Assembly (NCBI GenBank): GCA_964247055.1
Contig: OZ176050.1
Location: forward strand, 14,694,001 to 14,758,000
From: Paragordius varius
Taxonomy: Eukaryota; Nematomorpha
Direction: 5' to 3'
Length of the DNA stretch: 64,000 nucleotides
Shown: piece after piece, positions 24,901-31,849 of the stretch
Layout of the letters: every line of letters begins with the position of its first letter
How positions within the stretch are numbered: the first letter of the stretch is position 1
Notes under the pieces: generated by a model
The model's database searches: none
What the model was told of the DNA's origin: nothing
The model's input: only the letters and a program-made list of their open reading frames with translations
Translations under genes and position numbers: made by a program

Positions 24901-27900
24901 ACAAGTCACCAATTGTACAAGTATATAAAAAAATGCGTAAATAACCCCAAAAATGTTATAAATATATATAAATACAGTAAAAATTAGGGTTATAAGACAA
25001 AAAATTAAAAGGAAGAATAAACATCAGAAACCATATTTTTAAAATTCTAAATTTGTGAAAGGGTGTTTCATATAATTTATTATACACCTGTGCTCACTCC
25101 TTTTTATACACCGAAAACTATAGGTGATTTAAAGGTATATAAAATATGGGTTTTTTTATCGATTTTTATAATTTTATTTTTAGCCATATATTAGTTTACA
25201 ACAGAAGTGCTCAGCACAAATGACTTGTTTGCAAGCAATTTTTTTGGAAATTATGGAGTTTCATATTTTTTAAACAATTTTTCAAATATGTCACTGGCCG
25301 TTACATTAATTTGGCGATATTTAAATTGTAAGGAAATTAATCAAACATAACTTACTAACTGACAAGAAAGAAATTAAAAAATCAACATTTTTCATAAGTT
25401 ATAAGAGAATTGTTAGTTGTATGGGTGATCTTAACATAATAATCAACAATATGATCTTTCTTTCTTAATTCTTTGGTGTTAATTACTTTATTCACCCTGA
25501 TTACCATTATTAAAGCAACTTTGTTAATTCTCATTCTATCATCTGCAAACATTTCTTTCTGATATGCGCTCTCTTTACCCTTAATTAGAACATTAGCCAA
25601 TCTTGCTAATGTGTAAATGATGAATTTTCGGTTGCTACGATTGATGCTATCTATATTAAAAATCTTGTCCTTGTAAAACAAACTGAGAATAGGTTTAAAA
25701 AAAAGGCAAAAGCTTTGGTTGGTTTGTTTCCTCTCATACTGGTCAGGTCGATAGGATAAATAATTGCAAATTGGAAATTATCAAGTATATCACTGAGTAA
25801 CTGACCCCCGGAAAAGGCATTAAATCTCCAGATGGTACCTTATTCTCTAATATGCAACAATGTCCAAAGCAATCAGAAAATTATGTAGTAATTACAATCC
25901 ATTATCATAAGCAAAAAAGTGAATTATCAAAGCAACTTGCAAAATCCTAATCCTATTCACCGTGCCAGCATGAGAGGAAACAAACCAACTAAGATCTCAC
26001 TCGGCCTCTTTAACAAGAAAAGTGTTTTAGTTTTTTACAAGATTAAGCATGACCTTTAGTATATTTATATTATCAGTTTTGCGGCAACTGAAATTTCTTC
26101 TTTCACATTAGCCAATTAGCTAATGTTCTCAGTGCATTTCATGTCATAGTTTTTGACTATTTTAGTCTTCCAGGAGGGGTGGCTCTGTTTCTAGCAACAT
26201 GTGATGTGTCATACTAGGCGCCAGAACACCTGTTTATAGTTCCATGAAGGAACTTTTCAAACACGCATAAAACGAGCACTGTTAGATTGAAAGAAATGTA
26301 TCAGCATGATAGGTGGGTAATCAAAGTTTGCTCTGATAATGGCAAACAAAGAGGATAAAGTGATCAATAGCAATAAGAAAAAAAAGATTATGTTATTGAT
26401 TATTATGCTCTAATATCAACAACTATTCCCTTATTCTTTATGACAAAATTAATGGATCGCTGAAATTATTCACTATATAGAATAGATTTTCTAATTTTTT
26501 GTTACATATAGTTGCAAGTAGAGAGAAGCATAATCTAGAATAAGTTGGACAGCTTAATTGGTGGAACTAGCTCTTCTTGGATAGATCAAAATCTTGCTAA
26601 TTTTGATGAAGAACCCAAGATATATCATAGCACATTTAGACTGTTTGAGAAGTGGTATAACAAAAGCTTTCGAGGCTCTGATTGAGAGGTGTGATAAGGC
26701 GGCAACATGTGCAGAACCAAGCTAAATTTGAATTTCAATATCATATTTTAATGATATAACAAAGTGAAAATTACCAGTTTCATAAGATTACGTTTAATGA
26801 GTTATCAAGATTGGTGTGTTTAGCCTGAGGATTTAAAATAATCTCTAGCATATCTGATTTAGTAAAGAAATGGAATGAATATCTGCTAATGAGTTGATGC
26901 AAGAGATTAAATTTGCAATGTCCCATGTGAATTTTATCAAGTTTATTGATATGAAGAGTCTAGATAATAAAAAGTTTTGGAGGGAAGTTTTTTTATAAAC
27001 ACTATTAATTATAAAATACTAAGATACAAAACATTTAAAATATATATGAAAATTTGTTGAAATCAAAATTGCTGACACCCGACATGCTGATACATCTTTC
27101 ATTCCCATCAGCCGCACAAAATATCTCAAAGTGGCGTAGGCAGCTCGTGGGCTACGTGGTGGACACCCTTCTTGTTTTATAAAACTATATAACAGAATTT
27201 AACTATTTTGTCCTTACATTTTTTTTATTTCGCCTAGTTAATGGAGGCTGGTCCAAATGGACAGTTTGGAGTGAATGCCAAAGTTCCACAGTAAAGAAAT
27301 GTGACCCAAAATCCTCAAGAATTCGGACCAGAACATGTAATAATCCGACTCCAGCTTTTGGTGGCCGAAATTGTCAGGGAAGAAAGCGAGAAATTCAATT
27401 ATGCGATTGTACGGTAGAAAAAGGTTTAAAATAATTTTTAAAAGAGCTAATTTATTATGAAATAGGTTAGGCATATAGATGTACCTAATCTGAAAAAAAT
27501 GTAAAAATGGTTTTAAAATCGCGATTAAAGGTATAAATAATAAACTTTTAGAGCAGGGATGCCCAGCATAAATGGTTTATCGGGCCGCATTTTCGACTTT
27601 AGCTGGCCAGCTGCATATGAATTATAGTTATGAATAAATATTCCATTAGATTTTGAATAAGACTGTAAAAATATTACTCAATTATATCATTTTCAATAAT
27701 ATGGCAAAACTTGGAAAAATTTATTGAGAAAGTTTTTTTTAAAAATATCAATTTTACTAAGATTCTGCTGGCATCTTTTTGCAAATCATATGAGTCATAT
27801 TTATTTGGTCACAAACAACTATCTAAAGTATGGGAAACCACATAAAAGCCGCCATTTAATTATTTTATACATTATTCGTGGGTGGTATATTAAAATATTT

Positions 27901-30900
27901 CAAACATGTTGATTAGATAATTTTAGTAAGCAGTTATAATAGGTTTTCGCCTATAAATACCAATACTTTCCTAAAAGAGGCTATAAATATTTTTAGTTAT
28001 AAAAGATATGTATTTAATTATTATGTGCGTGCAAGGACAAAAGAGTTAAAATTGAAAAAGTTTATATTTAAATTTTATGCTTGATTTTTTTTCATTTGTT
28101 TGCAGTGGACAGTGGAACCGAGTTAATGCATTGGTCGCAATGGACAAACTGGGGGCCCTCTTGTCATTCCAATCAATCGAAACAATTTATAAATAATGAA
28201 ACTGCGACAACAGAAATATCATTTCAAACCCGTTCTCGCCAATGTTTAAATCGAAATGATAAAGATTTGAAACATTATTGTGTTGGTTCACCGCTTGATA
28301 TACGATTTTGTGATACAACTAATGGACGTGATATGTTGACTACAAGTATATATATACACCAATTTAATTAATATGATAAGATTTAATTGTTTTGTGCAAA
28401 TGCGATTTAAAAGGGATTTTTTTTAAAGTTAACTAATATATCACATTTAATTAAGATTTTTATTTGAGATTTTAAGGGTGAATCTTAATTTAATATATAG
28501 CGTGTTTTCAACGTACAGGAAAAAATTTAATTATAAACAGATGAAATACCAAGCTACAAATATTTTTTGAAAGACTACCATAATTTAACCTTGATTATTC
28601 CTATAAAAATATATTTTCACAATTTAAAATTAATAGCCAACACGATAGGTTAAAATAAATCAAGGTTAAAAAGATGTGCTTGTTAATTAAAAATATTTAT
28701 TTAGTTTTTGCGTTTTGTCTTTTCAATCCCAATTTTTCTAACCATTGCGTATAAAAATTATGGGGAAAATATGGTTTTATAAAATATTGCAGCTCTATAC
28801 ATGTTAAAAAACTTAAATTATATATTACTGTACAATATTATAAGAAAGTAAGAAAAGAGTAAGTATTATAAATTTTATTTTTATTTTAGCTGGAAAAGTG
28901 TGGAGTCCATGGGTGGAAAGAAATGCAGTAAATTTGGCCGAACTCACTTTGAAGTTGCAGGACTTTCATCGAAATAACCCTGAAATCGATGTCGCTGATC
29001 TGTTCATAAAAGCTAAAACAACCTCCAATTATAACCATTTAGTTGATTACATTTATGGGACGAAATATGAGGCTTTTTGTGAACTAAATTTGCCAAAACA
29101 AAATCTTTTATATGAAAACTCTACTAATATGGCCCTAAAAGTTACACCAAAACTCTATTTGAGAAAATACGCTTGTCAGAATCTAGCAAAAACAGTTAAT
29201 GTGGACTGGAATGCAGAAACATCCATGGGTGATTGTTTTCAGATAAACGGTATTACCTAAATTACTTTGACGAAGTTAAACCCTAAATTTGATTGCTTAA
29301 GTCTCATCAAATATAATCTTTTTATTATTATCCAGATTACCATGACTCACTGTTCCAAGACAAGCAGAGCTCTTTACTCAAAACTGATGATAGATTTCGA
29401 GTTTTTGATGACAAGTCAAACCATCTCTTTACTTCATTAACAAACTTGGCTGCTAAAGATAATCCAATGGAACGACGATTTAACAGTTTGGGTAATGATT
29501 ATCCCATAAAAATCATGGGTTTACAGACGAAGGAAAAATCAGCAGATAAAAATTGGGTTAACTGGTATCAACTCATGATAGGATGTGTCATCTCTTTCGT
29601 TGGAGGAATAATGCTGACAATAATCATATTTGCCGTTTTTATGCGAATTCAACGTCGGTATGGATCGTCCTCTCGTGCCAGCAGTTTAAGAAAATCATCT
29701 TCCAGTTCGGCAGATTCTCCTGGTCTGCTTAACAAATTCTTTTTCCCATCGGCCCTTTTACAAAACTTGCAATTGAATCATAATGGAGGATTACTCCGGG
29801 GAGCGAATCGCAGCCAAAAAGTTTCCCAATTATCGGACACTTTGCTTTTGGGCGGTCTCAATCATCGAAACGAAAGCGTTAAAAGTGATGGAATAAATGG
29901 GAATGATTCTTCTGTTTTTGTAGATTTTTGTGATCGCCACACAACTCGTCACAAACAAAATAGTGGTATTATGCCCTCTTGTGAACGATGTCACAAAGCC
30001 AAATTGATCAAACCAAACTTTGGTAATAATACATCAGCATATATGGCTAACAAGGATGGCAATGATTGTGTCTGTGATATGTACGAATTTAAACAGAATC
30101 AACAGCATATCTATGAACGAAATTTAGATTTTCAAACGGTAAACCACGGATCAGAAAAACAAAATATTAACATTGATCTCTGCAGAAATACCTCCCACTC
30201 GCCTCCCTTATGTTATGATTGTGGGGGCGAAAAGATAGAAGACCCAACAAACACTGAAACCGTAAATTTTGACCAAAAAAGTTATATTTACGGCGGACAA
30301 TCCGATAAAATAATTGTTGCTGAGCCATCTTTAGACATCAATGATTTATTAGTGCGGCGGGAAAATACTTACATGCCATATAGCTCGACCATAAAGATTC
30401 AAAATAATGAAAGTCCACTTAATAATCAGCTGATGTTTCAATCTGTCATTGAATATCCCAAGGACCGAACATTCACTGAGGGAAGTAAGGAAAAACCTCC
30501 ATCTTATAACACACTTATACATGCCGGCAATCATGAAACTAATCAAATTCGGCCCACAAACTATTCCGCTGTATTCTTACAAAAGCAAAACCCAAATAAT
30601 ATATATACTGCTGGCTCTAATCTCATATCCAATAAACATAACGATAATATAATGTATTATCCATTGACACACGTTGTCAATAATCCATATAACACTTTAA
30701 ATAAAAAACCCCTTCCCCCACAAAAAAGTAAAAGTGTGGCTCGAAGTTTTTCGATTCGGGAAACAAATTCATCCTTTGCTCAAACAATCAATCCAAATCA
30801 ATATATGGCGACGAACATAAAATCAAGGAAAAATAATAGAAGACAACCCGTTTTTGGGTTAAACTTACCAAATAAACCCTTGAAAAAGGAAGCTTCATTC

Positions 30901-30966
30901 AAAAATTTTGACAAAAATCGAAGACCTAACCACTCCATTCTAAGTCCCAGTGGATATGATGAATAA
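9856..30966 (+). CDS. semaphorin-5-like transmembrane protein, 15 coding exons
   Basis: Coding exons: 9856-9994, 14688-14790, 15216-15333, 19897-19995, 20286-20502, 20916-21004, 21556-21905, 22271-22609, 23061-23451, 24007-24358, 24738-24920, 27238-27423, 28106-28345, 28890-29249, 29336-30966. All junction phases agree, giving 1,598 residues. In order: signal peptide (about 1-26), sema domain (about 55-630), PSI domain (about 633-690), four thrombospondin type 1 repeats (about 735-1055), one membrane span (about 1133-1158) and a cytoplasmic tail of about 440 residues. The TSP repeats after the sema and PSI domains define class 5 semaphorins, which are guidance cues acting through plexins and proteoglycans. 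Compared with vertebrate Sema5 (seven TSP repeats, tail under about 100 residues), this protein lacks TSP repeats 5-7 and has a much longer tail with PPSY and KPLPPQK motifs. An insert of about 60 residues interrupts the sema domain in exon 7. Introns hold a nested iRhom gene, a fold-back element and MITEs. Identity is firm; exons 1-3 and their splice sites are inferred from alignment with the family. Confidence 0.93.
9995..11346. other. 5' part of semaphorin intron 1, upstream of iRhom
   Basis: AT-rich, with no repeat recognised. Just before the iRhom start there is a branch-like TACTGAC and an ATTAG at 11336-11340, so a spliced 5' untranslated exon for iRhom is possible but unproven. No TATA box or other promoter element can be assigned. 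Confidence 0.4.
11347..13992 (+). CDS. iRhom, inactive rhomboid family protein (RHBDF1/2-like), intronless
   Basis: One open frame of 881 residues. iRhoms are ER/Golgi membrane pseudoproteases; in animals studied they control trafficking of ADAM17 and EGF-family ligands. Residues 1-398 form a long, Ser/Arg-rich cytosolic N-terminus. TM1 is at about 399-421, preceded by RPFFTYW. Residues 422-677 are the cysteine-rich luminal iRhom domain (ENFWLGPNPFTLIHLGAKYS, SACCIRKDGSGCIQS, ITFWPICKT, GRPCCIGIRGACIITTQEYC). The six-helix rhomboid core fills about 678-870 (RDLEKLAG, GNLASAIF, LLPWIDN), and a C-rich end follows. At the rhomboid active-site position it reads G-P-S-G (Ser744) with H796 in AHVFGFVFG. 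So the Ser is present, but the iRhom-type Pro precedes it. The gene lies inside intron 1 of the semaphorin gene on the same strand and has no introns, which is unusual for the family. Length and domain order are those of a full iRhom. Confidence is very high for identity, moderate for the exact start. Confidence 0.97.
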   Translation: MAEEDSLKPFPSWVRFKNVVRDGTIEFLGLSPAKDPCAQFNERRLRLVSRRCGSLKPRNCEFGTRSSATCVIDTLDYGIKSSSKKGPPEQIELRSAILSKQPTTDITNISSLQDTSNLNNLSRDLVNKMRRESVPSMAWNGLRNLVTRKKRLSSRWEDTLDAMYKDVSHKSPQDKHRSMLFQSSHHPSYLKRSQSTQILSTLDDSFSYIPRIGSSNRLDTVDGKQSNPYLKNYSPPFYSTQIGDQSYTSKDDEVFIKSFNIQRPKLIQPIAHRRLGTLTQIQPTKDPTFGQKQKSPFSVVPVLKESTPLTKKTSQRTTHPFQPKTDVNKKSNFATRLRQRFELYLHRNREDPSNRRYPAGGILMDIINDPGYSNTLWNNPQWIQDMIALEDFRPFFTYWITTLQTIILILALFLHGFGPVGFGMRHREKILLKPSLALEKAGYLEPENFWLGPNPFTLIHLGAKYSPCMRRDPLIFSEIDERIARESRSACCIRKDGSGCIQSVWEDCQDDRFFAWSHEQGPVCGLDPKYCANPLSSNLKPWSQDITFWPICKTPTYSIANISNAIIQRNGGERYSRYSVLPLHLTCEIVGRPCCIGIRGACIITTQEYCSFVKGSFHAKANLCSQVDCLADVCGMLPFTTFSFRTSKSLSIKTDPQVSNSNQNYETKKTIKIPDQIYRLWISLFLQAGIVQLIVTVSFQIVVMRDLEKLAGPVRTGVLYFVSGVGGNLASAIFSPDRADVGPSGAQLGILACLVVELIQTWQILQSPWTALGKLASIYAILFLLGLLPWIDNYAHVFGFVFGALTSFCIMPYLTFGRWDRRRKLVTLVVSAITLVILYTILLVLFYVFPNTSYRCEWCKYLDCIPLQHRFCNNHEILINP
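13993..14687. other. 3' part of semaphorin intron 1
   Basis: iRhom 3' untranslated region followed by AT-rich intron. No long poly-A tract follows the iRhom gene. No further feature seen. Confidence 0.45.
14091..14096 (+). terminator. candidate polyadenylation signal of iRhom
   Basis: AATAAA about 100 bases after the iRhom stop codon, with another AATAAA a few bases on. Use of this site would end transcripts inside semaphorin intron 1. Confidence 0.5.
14688..14790 (+). CDS. semaphorin-5 exon 2 (start of sema domain)
   Basis: The exon is preceded by a TTTTTTTAG acceptor and followed by the donor GTAAATA. It reads I-E-Q-E-Y-V-Q-K-Y-E then NFSVLISDPISHTIIVGA, which matches the first sema blade (FSQLTFDPG...LVVGAR). 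Phase 1 in, phase 2 out. It lies 0.7 kb downstream of the iRhom stop codon, which places iRhom inside semaphorin intron 1. Confidence 0.83.
14935..15178. mobile_element. palindromic MITE family A, copy 1 (semaphorin intron 2)
   Basis: Starts TATACCATTTAC and ends GTAAATGGTTATA. Next to each end are one or two subterminal units of the type TTCAAATTCA / TTAGGGTGAATTTAAA in opposite orientation. The centre (AAATTATGTGTTTTCG ... TTTTTCAGCATTATATTA) is shared with the copies at 40787 and 59431. TA target and terminal palindromy suggest a Tc1/mariner-type non-autonomous element. It ends about 37 bases before semaphorin exon 3. Confidence 0.75.
15216..15333 (+). CDS. semaphorin-5 exon 3, possible GC donor
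   Basis: The acceptor is TGTTATAG. The exon reads DHLIRLNNDDLSEIERVQ and continues to ...LRKCLEKAVTPFEK, matching the family's NYLFRLQLEDLSLIQ...C...K. The only donor that keeps phase 0 with exon 4 at a good consensus is AAG|GCAAAT, a GC-AG intron. An alternative phase-0 GT nine bases further on (TTT|GTCTTT) is weak. A MITE ends only about 37 bases upstream of the exon. Confidence 0.82.
15405..16625 (+). repeat. fold-back element, left inverted arm
   Basis: Pairs with 17911-19790. It contains only one or two units of the tandem repeat that is expanded in the right arm (near 15890-15990, with GGTAAAAATTGCGG). Confidence 0.85.
16800..17885. other. fold-back element, central unpaired segment
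   Basis: About 1.1 kb between the arms, AT-rich with stops in all frames apart from a 65-codon frame at 17624-17821 that has no recognisable motif. No coding remnant identified. Confidence 0.5.
17911..19790 (-). repeat. fold-back element, right inverted arm
   Basis: Inverse copy of the left arm, lengthened by the tandem repeats at 18545-19325. Some loci keep near identity over tens of bases, for example around the CACGAAATTATTTCG palindrome near 19700. Confidence 0.85.
18545..19325. repeat. minisatellite, about 7 units of roughly 110-130 bp
   Basis: Each unit contains AAAAACCGCAATTTTTACCT, then AAATGTCCAAAATATGTAGT, AATTACAATTAACAATGC and AAAACCTAAAAAACAAA. Units at the right end are the most alike; those at the left are more decayed. 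The opposite arm has only one or two units, so the array expanded after the arms formed or collapsed in one arm. Confidence 0.8.
19897..19995 (+). CDS. semaphorin-5 exon 4
   Basis: It reads EECANHVRIIHSFQ, then LFICGTNALDPVC. The FxCGTNAxxPxC block is a sema-domain signature. Acceptor AAATAG, donor CAG|GTTTTT, phase 0 at both ends. The preceding intron is almost entirely the fold-back element at 15405-19790. Confidence 0.92.
20286..20502 (+). CDS. semaphorin-5 exon 5 (sema domain)
   Basis: Contains YVGTWLDYSGQEGVFYRSLG and PFIRTLPQSDDWLK, the sema block seen in vertebrates as AATxxDFxGRDPAIYRSLG...LRT...WLN. Acceptor TTTTTTAG, donor AAAAG|GTTTTT, phase 1 out. Confidence 0.95.
20598..20855. 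mobile_element. MITE family C (semaphorin intron 5)
   Basis: The left end TAGTAAAAATTTAATTATAA and TACGTAAAAATAT is mirrored at the right by ATATTTTTACTTTTTGTCT. The best-preserved member is at 23685-23980. Confidence 0.65.
20916..21004 (+). CDS. semaphorin-5 exon 6 (sema domain)
   Basis: Reads GPEFVAMFDIGQYIYAFFRE, equivalent to the conserved EPNFV..YDIG...YFFFRE block. Acceptor GGTTTAG, donor AATCAG|GTTATT, phase 1 in and 0 out. Confidence 0.95.
21029..21250. mobile_element. MITE family C (semaphorin intron 6)
   Basis: Left end TTACAGTAAAATTGAAATAA, then AAAACGTAAAAATATAAAGA. Right end contains AAAAAGTATGGTTGTTCTTT in inverse, with a degraded terminus. It starts about 25 bases after the exon 6 donor. 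Confidence 0.65.
21556..21905 (+). CDS. semaphorin-5 exon 7 (sema domain with insert)
   Basis: Starts YSRVARICKNDRGG, the most conserved semaphorin block, followed by WVTFRKARILCS. A low-conservation insert of about 60 residues (rich in N, K, S, E) follows before ENTFVALFQDS, where other Sema5 proteins go on almost at once. Donor TCTAT|GTAATT, phase 2 out. Confidence 0.93.
22271..22609 (+). CDS. semaphorin-5 exon 8 (sema domain)
   Basis: Reads TSLTGLCTYSLTSIESVFEG, matching the SxVCxFNLSxIxxxFxGPF block, and later GGTLCQARE and a run equivalent to the family's QDAQKFILMHE...V.P. Acceptor CTATATAG, donor CTCTT|GTATAA, phase 2 out. Confidence 0.92.
22706..22800. mobile_element. MITE family C, left half (semaphorin intron 8)
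   Basis: ACAGTAAAGGAGAAATCTTA, a diverged AAAACATAAAAAGTAAAAGA and ACCATATTTTTTGAACCTTT follow the order of the family terminus. The second inverted end is not clear. Confidence 0.4.
23061..23451 (+). CDS. semaphorin-5 exon 9 (sema domain, C-terminal blades)
   Basis: Starts FNHMIVHPIKV (family RFSHVAVDVVQ) and contains FLIYLSSPSTNGIYKFLYQ (family HIIYLATDYGTIKK) and ICLLEVLPL. Acceptor GTGTTTTAG, donor GATCAG|GTATTG, phase 2 in and 0 out. A basic stretch ERRKKRG follows the last conserved strand. Confidence 0.92.
23685..23980. mobile_element. MITE family C, best copy (semaphorin intron 9)
   Basis: Inverted termini of about 85-95 bp. The left has TTATACGGACAAAACGTAAA, AATATAAAGACA, then ACCATAGTTTTTTGAACCTT; the right has the complement, including TTTACGTTTTGTCCGTATAA and AAAAGTATGGGGTGTC. 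The outermost bases are TA-AGTAAAATT-like. A short unpaired centre carries no gene. Other copies lie in introns 5, 6 and 13. Confidence 0.8.
24007..24358 (+). CDS. semaphorin-5 exon 10 (end of sema, PSI domain)
   Basis: Begins KYLYVLTDTAVLKLNLAKC, the last sema strand, then the cysteine-rich PSI domain with CLGSNDPLCGWDKLLNEC. A linker to the first TSP repeat follows with HYWKPAPVSCPT. Acceptor TTTGTAG, donor GAATG|GTAAAA, phase 1 out. Confidence 0.95.
24738..24920 (+). CDS. semaphorin-5 exon 11 (TSP repeat 1)
   Basis: Reads VNWSEWKKCQ ... ACLCRKSVCPY ... VTNCT. The WSxWxxC start and the CLCRxxxC pattern match TSP repeat 1 of Sema5. It is a symmetric 1-1 exon. Donor ACAA|GTATAT. Confidence 0.92.
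24974..25056. mobile_element. MITE family C, half copy (semaphorin intron 11)
   Basis: TACAGTAAAAATTAGGGTTA, AGACAAAAAATTAAAAGG and AAACCATATTTTTAAAATTC follow the family C terminus in order. No matching inverted end nearby. Confidence 0.4.
25380..27000. other. GC-richer repeat-derived patch in semaphorin intron 11
   Basis: The composition is less AT-rich than the rest of the intron, with several short open stretches that look like decayed coding sequence. Examples are a + strand run from about 26547 (LDSLIGGTSSSWIDQNLANF, then EEPKIYHSTFRLFEKWYN) and one near 26880-26996 (MQEIKFAMSHVNFIKFIDMK). A 99-codon frame on the minus strand at 25382-25681 has no motif I know. Inverted repeats pair 25717-25742 with 25965-25990 (GGTTTGTTTCCTCTCAT) and, loosely, about 25580-25620 with 26100-26130. 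It is probably a decayed mobile element of unknown family. Confidence 0.4.
27238..27423 (+). CDS. semaphorin-5 exon 12 (TSP repeat 2)
   Basis: Reads NGGWSKWTVWSEC ... RIRTRTCNNPTPAFGGRNC ... LCDCT, a canonical thrombospondin type 1 repeat with the WxxW ladder, the R-x-R-x-C strand and the GG.xC end. Symmetric 1-1 exon. Acceptor TTTCGCCTAG, donor AAAAAG|GTTTAA. Confidence 0.96.
27553..27620. mobile_element. hAT-like terminal remnant (semaphorin intron 12)
   Basis: CAGGGATGCCCAGCATAAAT followed by GGGCCGCATTTTCG resembles the 5' ends of short hAT elements (CAGGGGTGYCCAA). The other end was not located with confidence. Confidence 0.35.
28106..28345 (+). CDS. semaphorin-5 exon 13 (TSP repeat 3)
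   Basis: Reads MHWSQWTNWGPSC ... QTRSRQCLNRN ... HYCVGS ... RFCDT. The order of WxxW, RxRxC and C residues fits TSP repeat 3. Symmetric 1-1 exon. Acceptor TTTGCAG, donor ACAA|GTATAT. Confidence 0.93.
28495..28742. mobile_element. MITE family C (semaphorin intron 13)
   Basis: The left has a decayed terminus, then TTTTTTGAAAGACTACCATA and TTTAACCTTGATTATTCCTA. The right has the inverse AAATCAAGGTTAAAAAGATG and TTTTTGCGTTTTGTCTTTTC. The middle is unpaired and AT-rich. Confidence 0.6.
28890..29249 (+). CDS. semaphorin-5 exon 14 (atypical TSP repeat 4)
   Basis: Starts GKVWSPWVERNAVNL, where vertebrate Sema5 repeat 4 starts TPWTPWTPVN. The rest is poorly conserved, with scattered cysteines (FCELNLP, KYACQN, GDCFQ). 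In the family this repeat is also the odd one out. Phase 1-1; acceptor TTATTTTAG, donor AACG|GTATTA. Confidence 0.9.
29336..30966 (+). CDS. semaphorin-5 exon 15 (membrane span and long cytoplasmic tail)
   Basis: A juxtamembrane stretch leads to the hydrophobic span LMIGCVISFVGGIMLTIIIF at about 29569-29645, then a stop-transfer RIQRRYGSSSR. The tail runs about 440 residues to TAA at 30964-30966. It is rich in N, S, P and K and has cysteine pairs (CERCHKAK, CYDCGGEK), a PPSY motif (30496-30507) and a proline cluster KPLPPQK (about 30707-30727). No TSP repeats 5-7 precede the span. AATAAA occurs at about 31054. Confidence 0.93.
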
Positions 30967-31053
30967 CATGCCAAACTTTGGAAATATCTTTAAGTCATAA
31001 CATTATTTAAATAACTAAATTTACGATAAAATAATATATTGGATTTTTTCAAA

Positions 31054-31059
31054 AATAAA
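31054..31059 (+). terminator. candidate polyadenylation signal of the semaphorin gene
   Basis: AATAAA about 90 bases after the stop codon of exon 15. Confidence 0.5.
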
Positions 31060-31849
31060 ATATATATTTATGCATTTATTAGATATTACAGAAATTAAAT
31101 TCCAAACTTCCTAGTCATATTATATTATTGCCTAATAAATAACTTTTTATATGGAGAGTAAATTAATGCCGTTAATTTATGTGTATTTAATTATCTTAAC
31201 ATGGAGTCATCAAAAAAATAGCTTTGCAAGCCGCATTTTACAACAAAATATATCGGGAGTCCGCATTCGAAAAACAAATGTTTATAAAATATTTTGTTAA
31301 ATTTTGCTAGCTCGTTGCCGAAATTTGTAAATATCCAGAAGTTGTTAATTAAGTTTTGGTAAAATTTTTATAAATAGCAATTTATAGTTAATTATGTTAT
31401 TTAATTTTCGTGAGCATGTAATGTTTGGAAGGACAATATGCGGCCCACAGTACGCTTGTGGGACACTCCTATAATATATTTTTAAGATTTTTTTGGGATG
31501 ATCGATGGCGTCATTTTCTGACATCAAGTAAATACCATAAGAGCAAATAAGTCACTCGTATTGTCCAAAACTGGAAGCCCCCATGAGAATTATATAATAT
31601 ATATATAATTCATCAAGAATTTATATTCTCATCAAGCACTGTTTTTAGATAAAAAACTTTTAAGACTTTTTGATAAATCATTGTTATAAAGGCAAAATTA
31701 GAAATAAATATGCAAATGGATTATGTAGTATATTATATAATGTTTTTCTATGATAAATTAAGGATTAAAATATTATTATGGTTGTCCGTTTAAAATAAAT
31801 TTTGTCTTTAAATTTTTTAATTTTAATTTTTAGTGCATAAAATGTGATA
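31060..31849. other. intergenic, with hAT-like and MITE C remnants
   Basis: At 31201-31475 two GCCGCAT/GCGGCCCAC-type pieces and a terminal TGTGGGACACTCC look like a decayed hAT element. At about 31774-31835 ATGGTTGTCCGTTT, TTTTGTCTTTAAA and TTTTAATTTTTAG resemble the right half of MITE family C. No gene. Confidence 0.35.
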
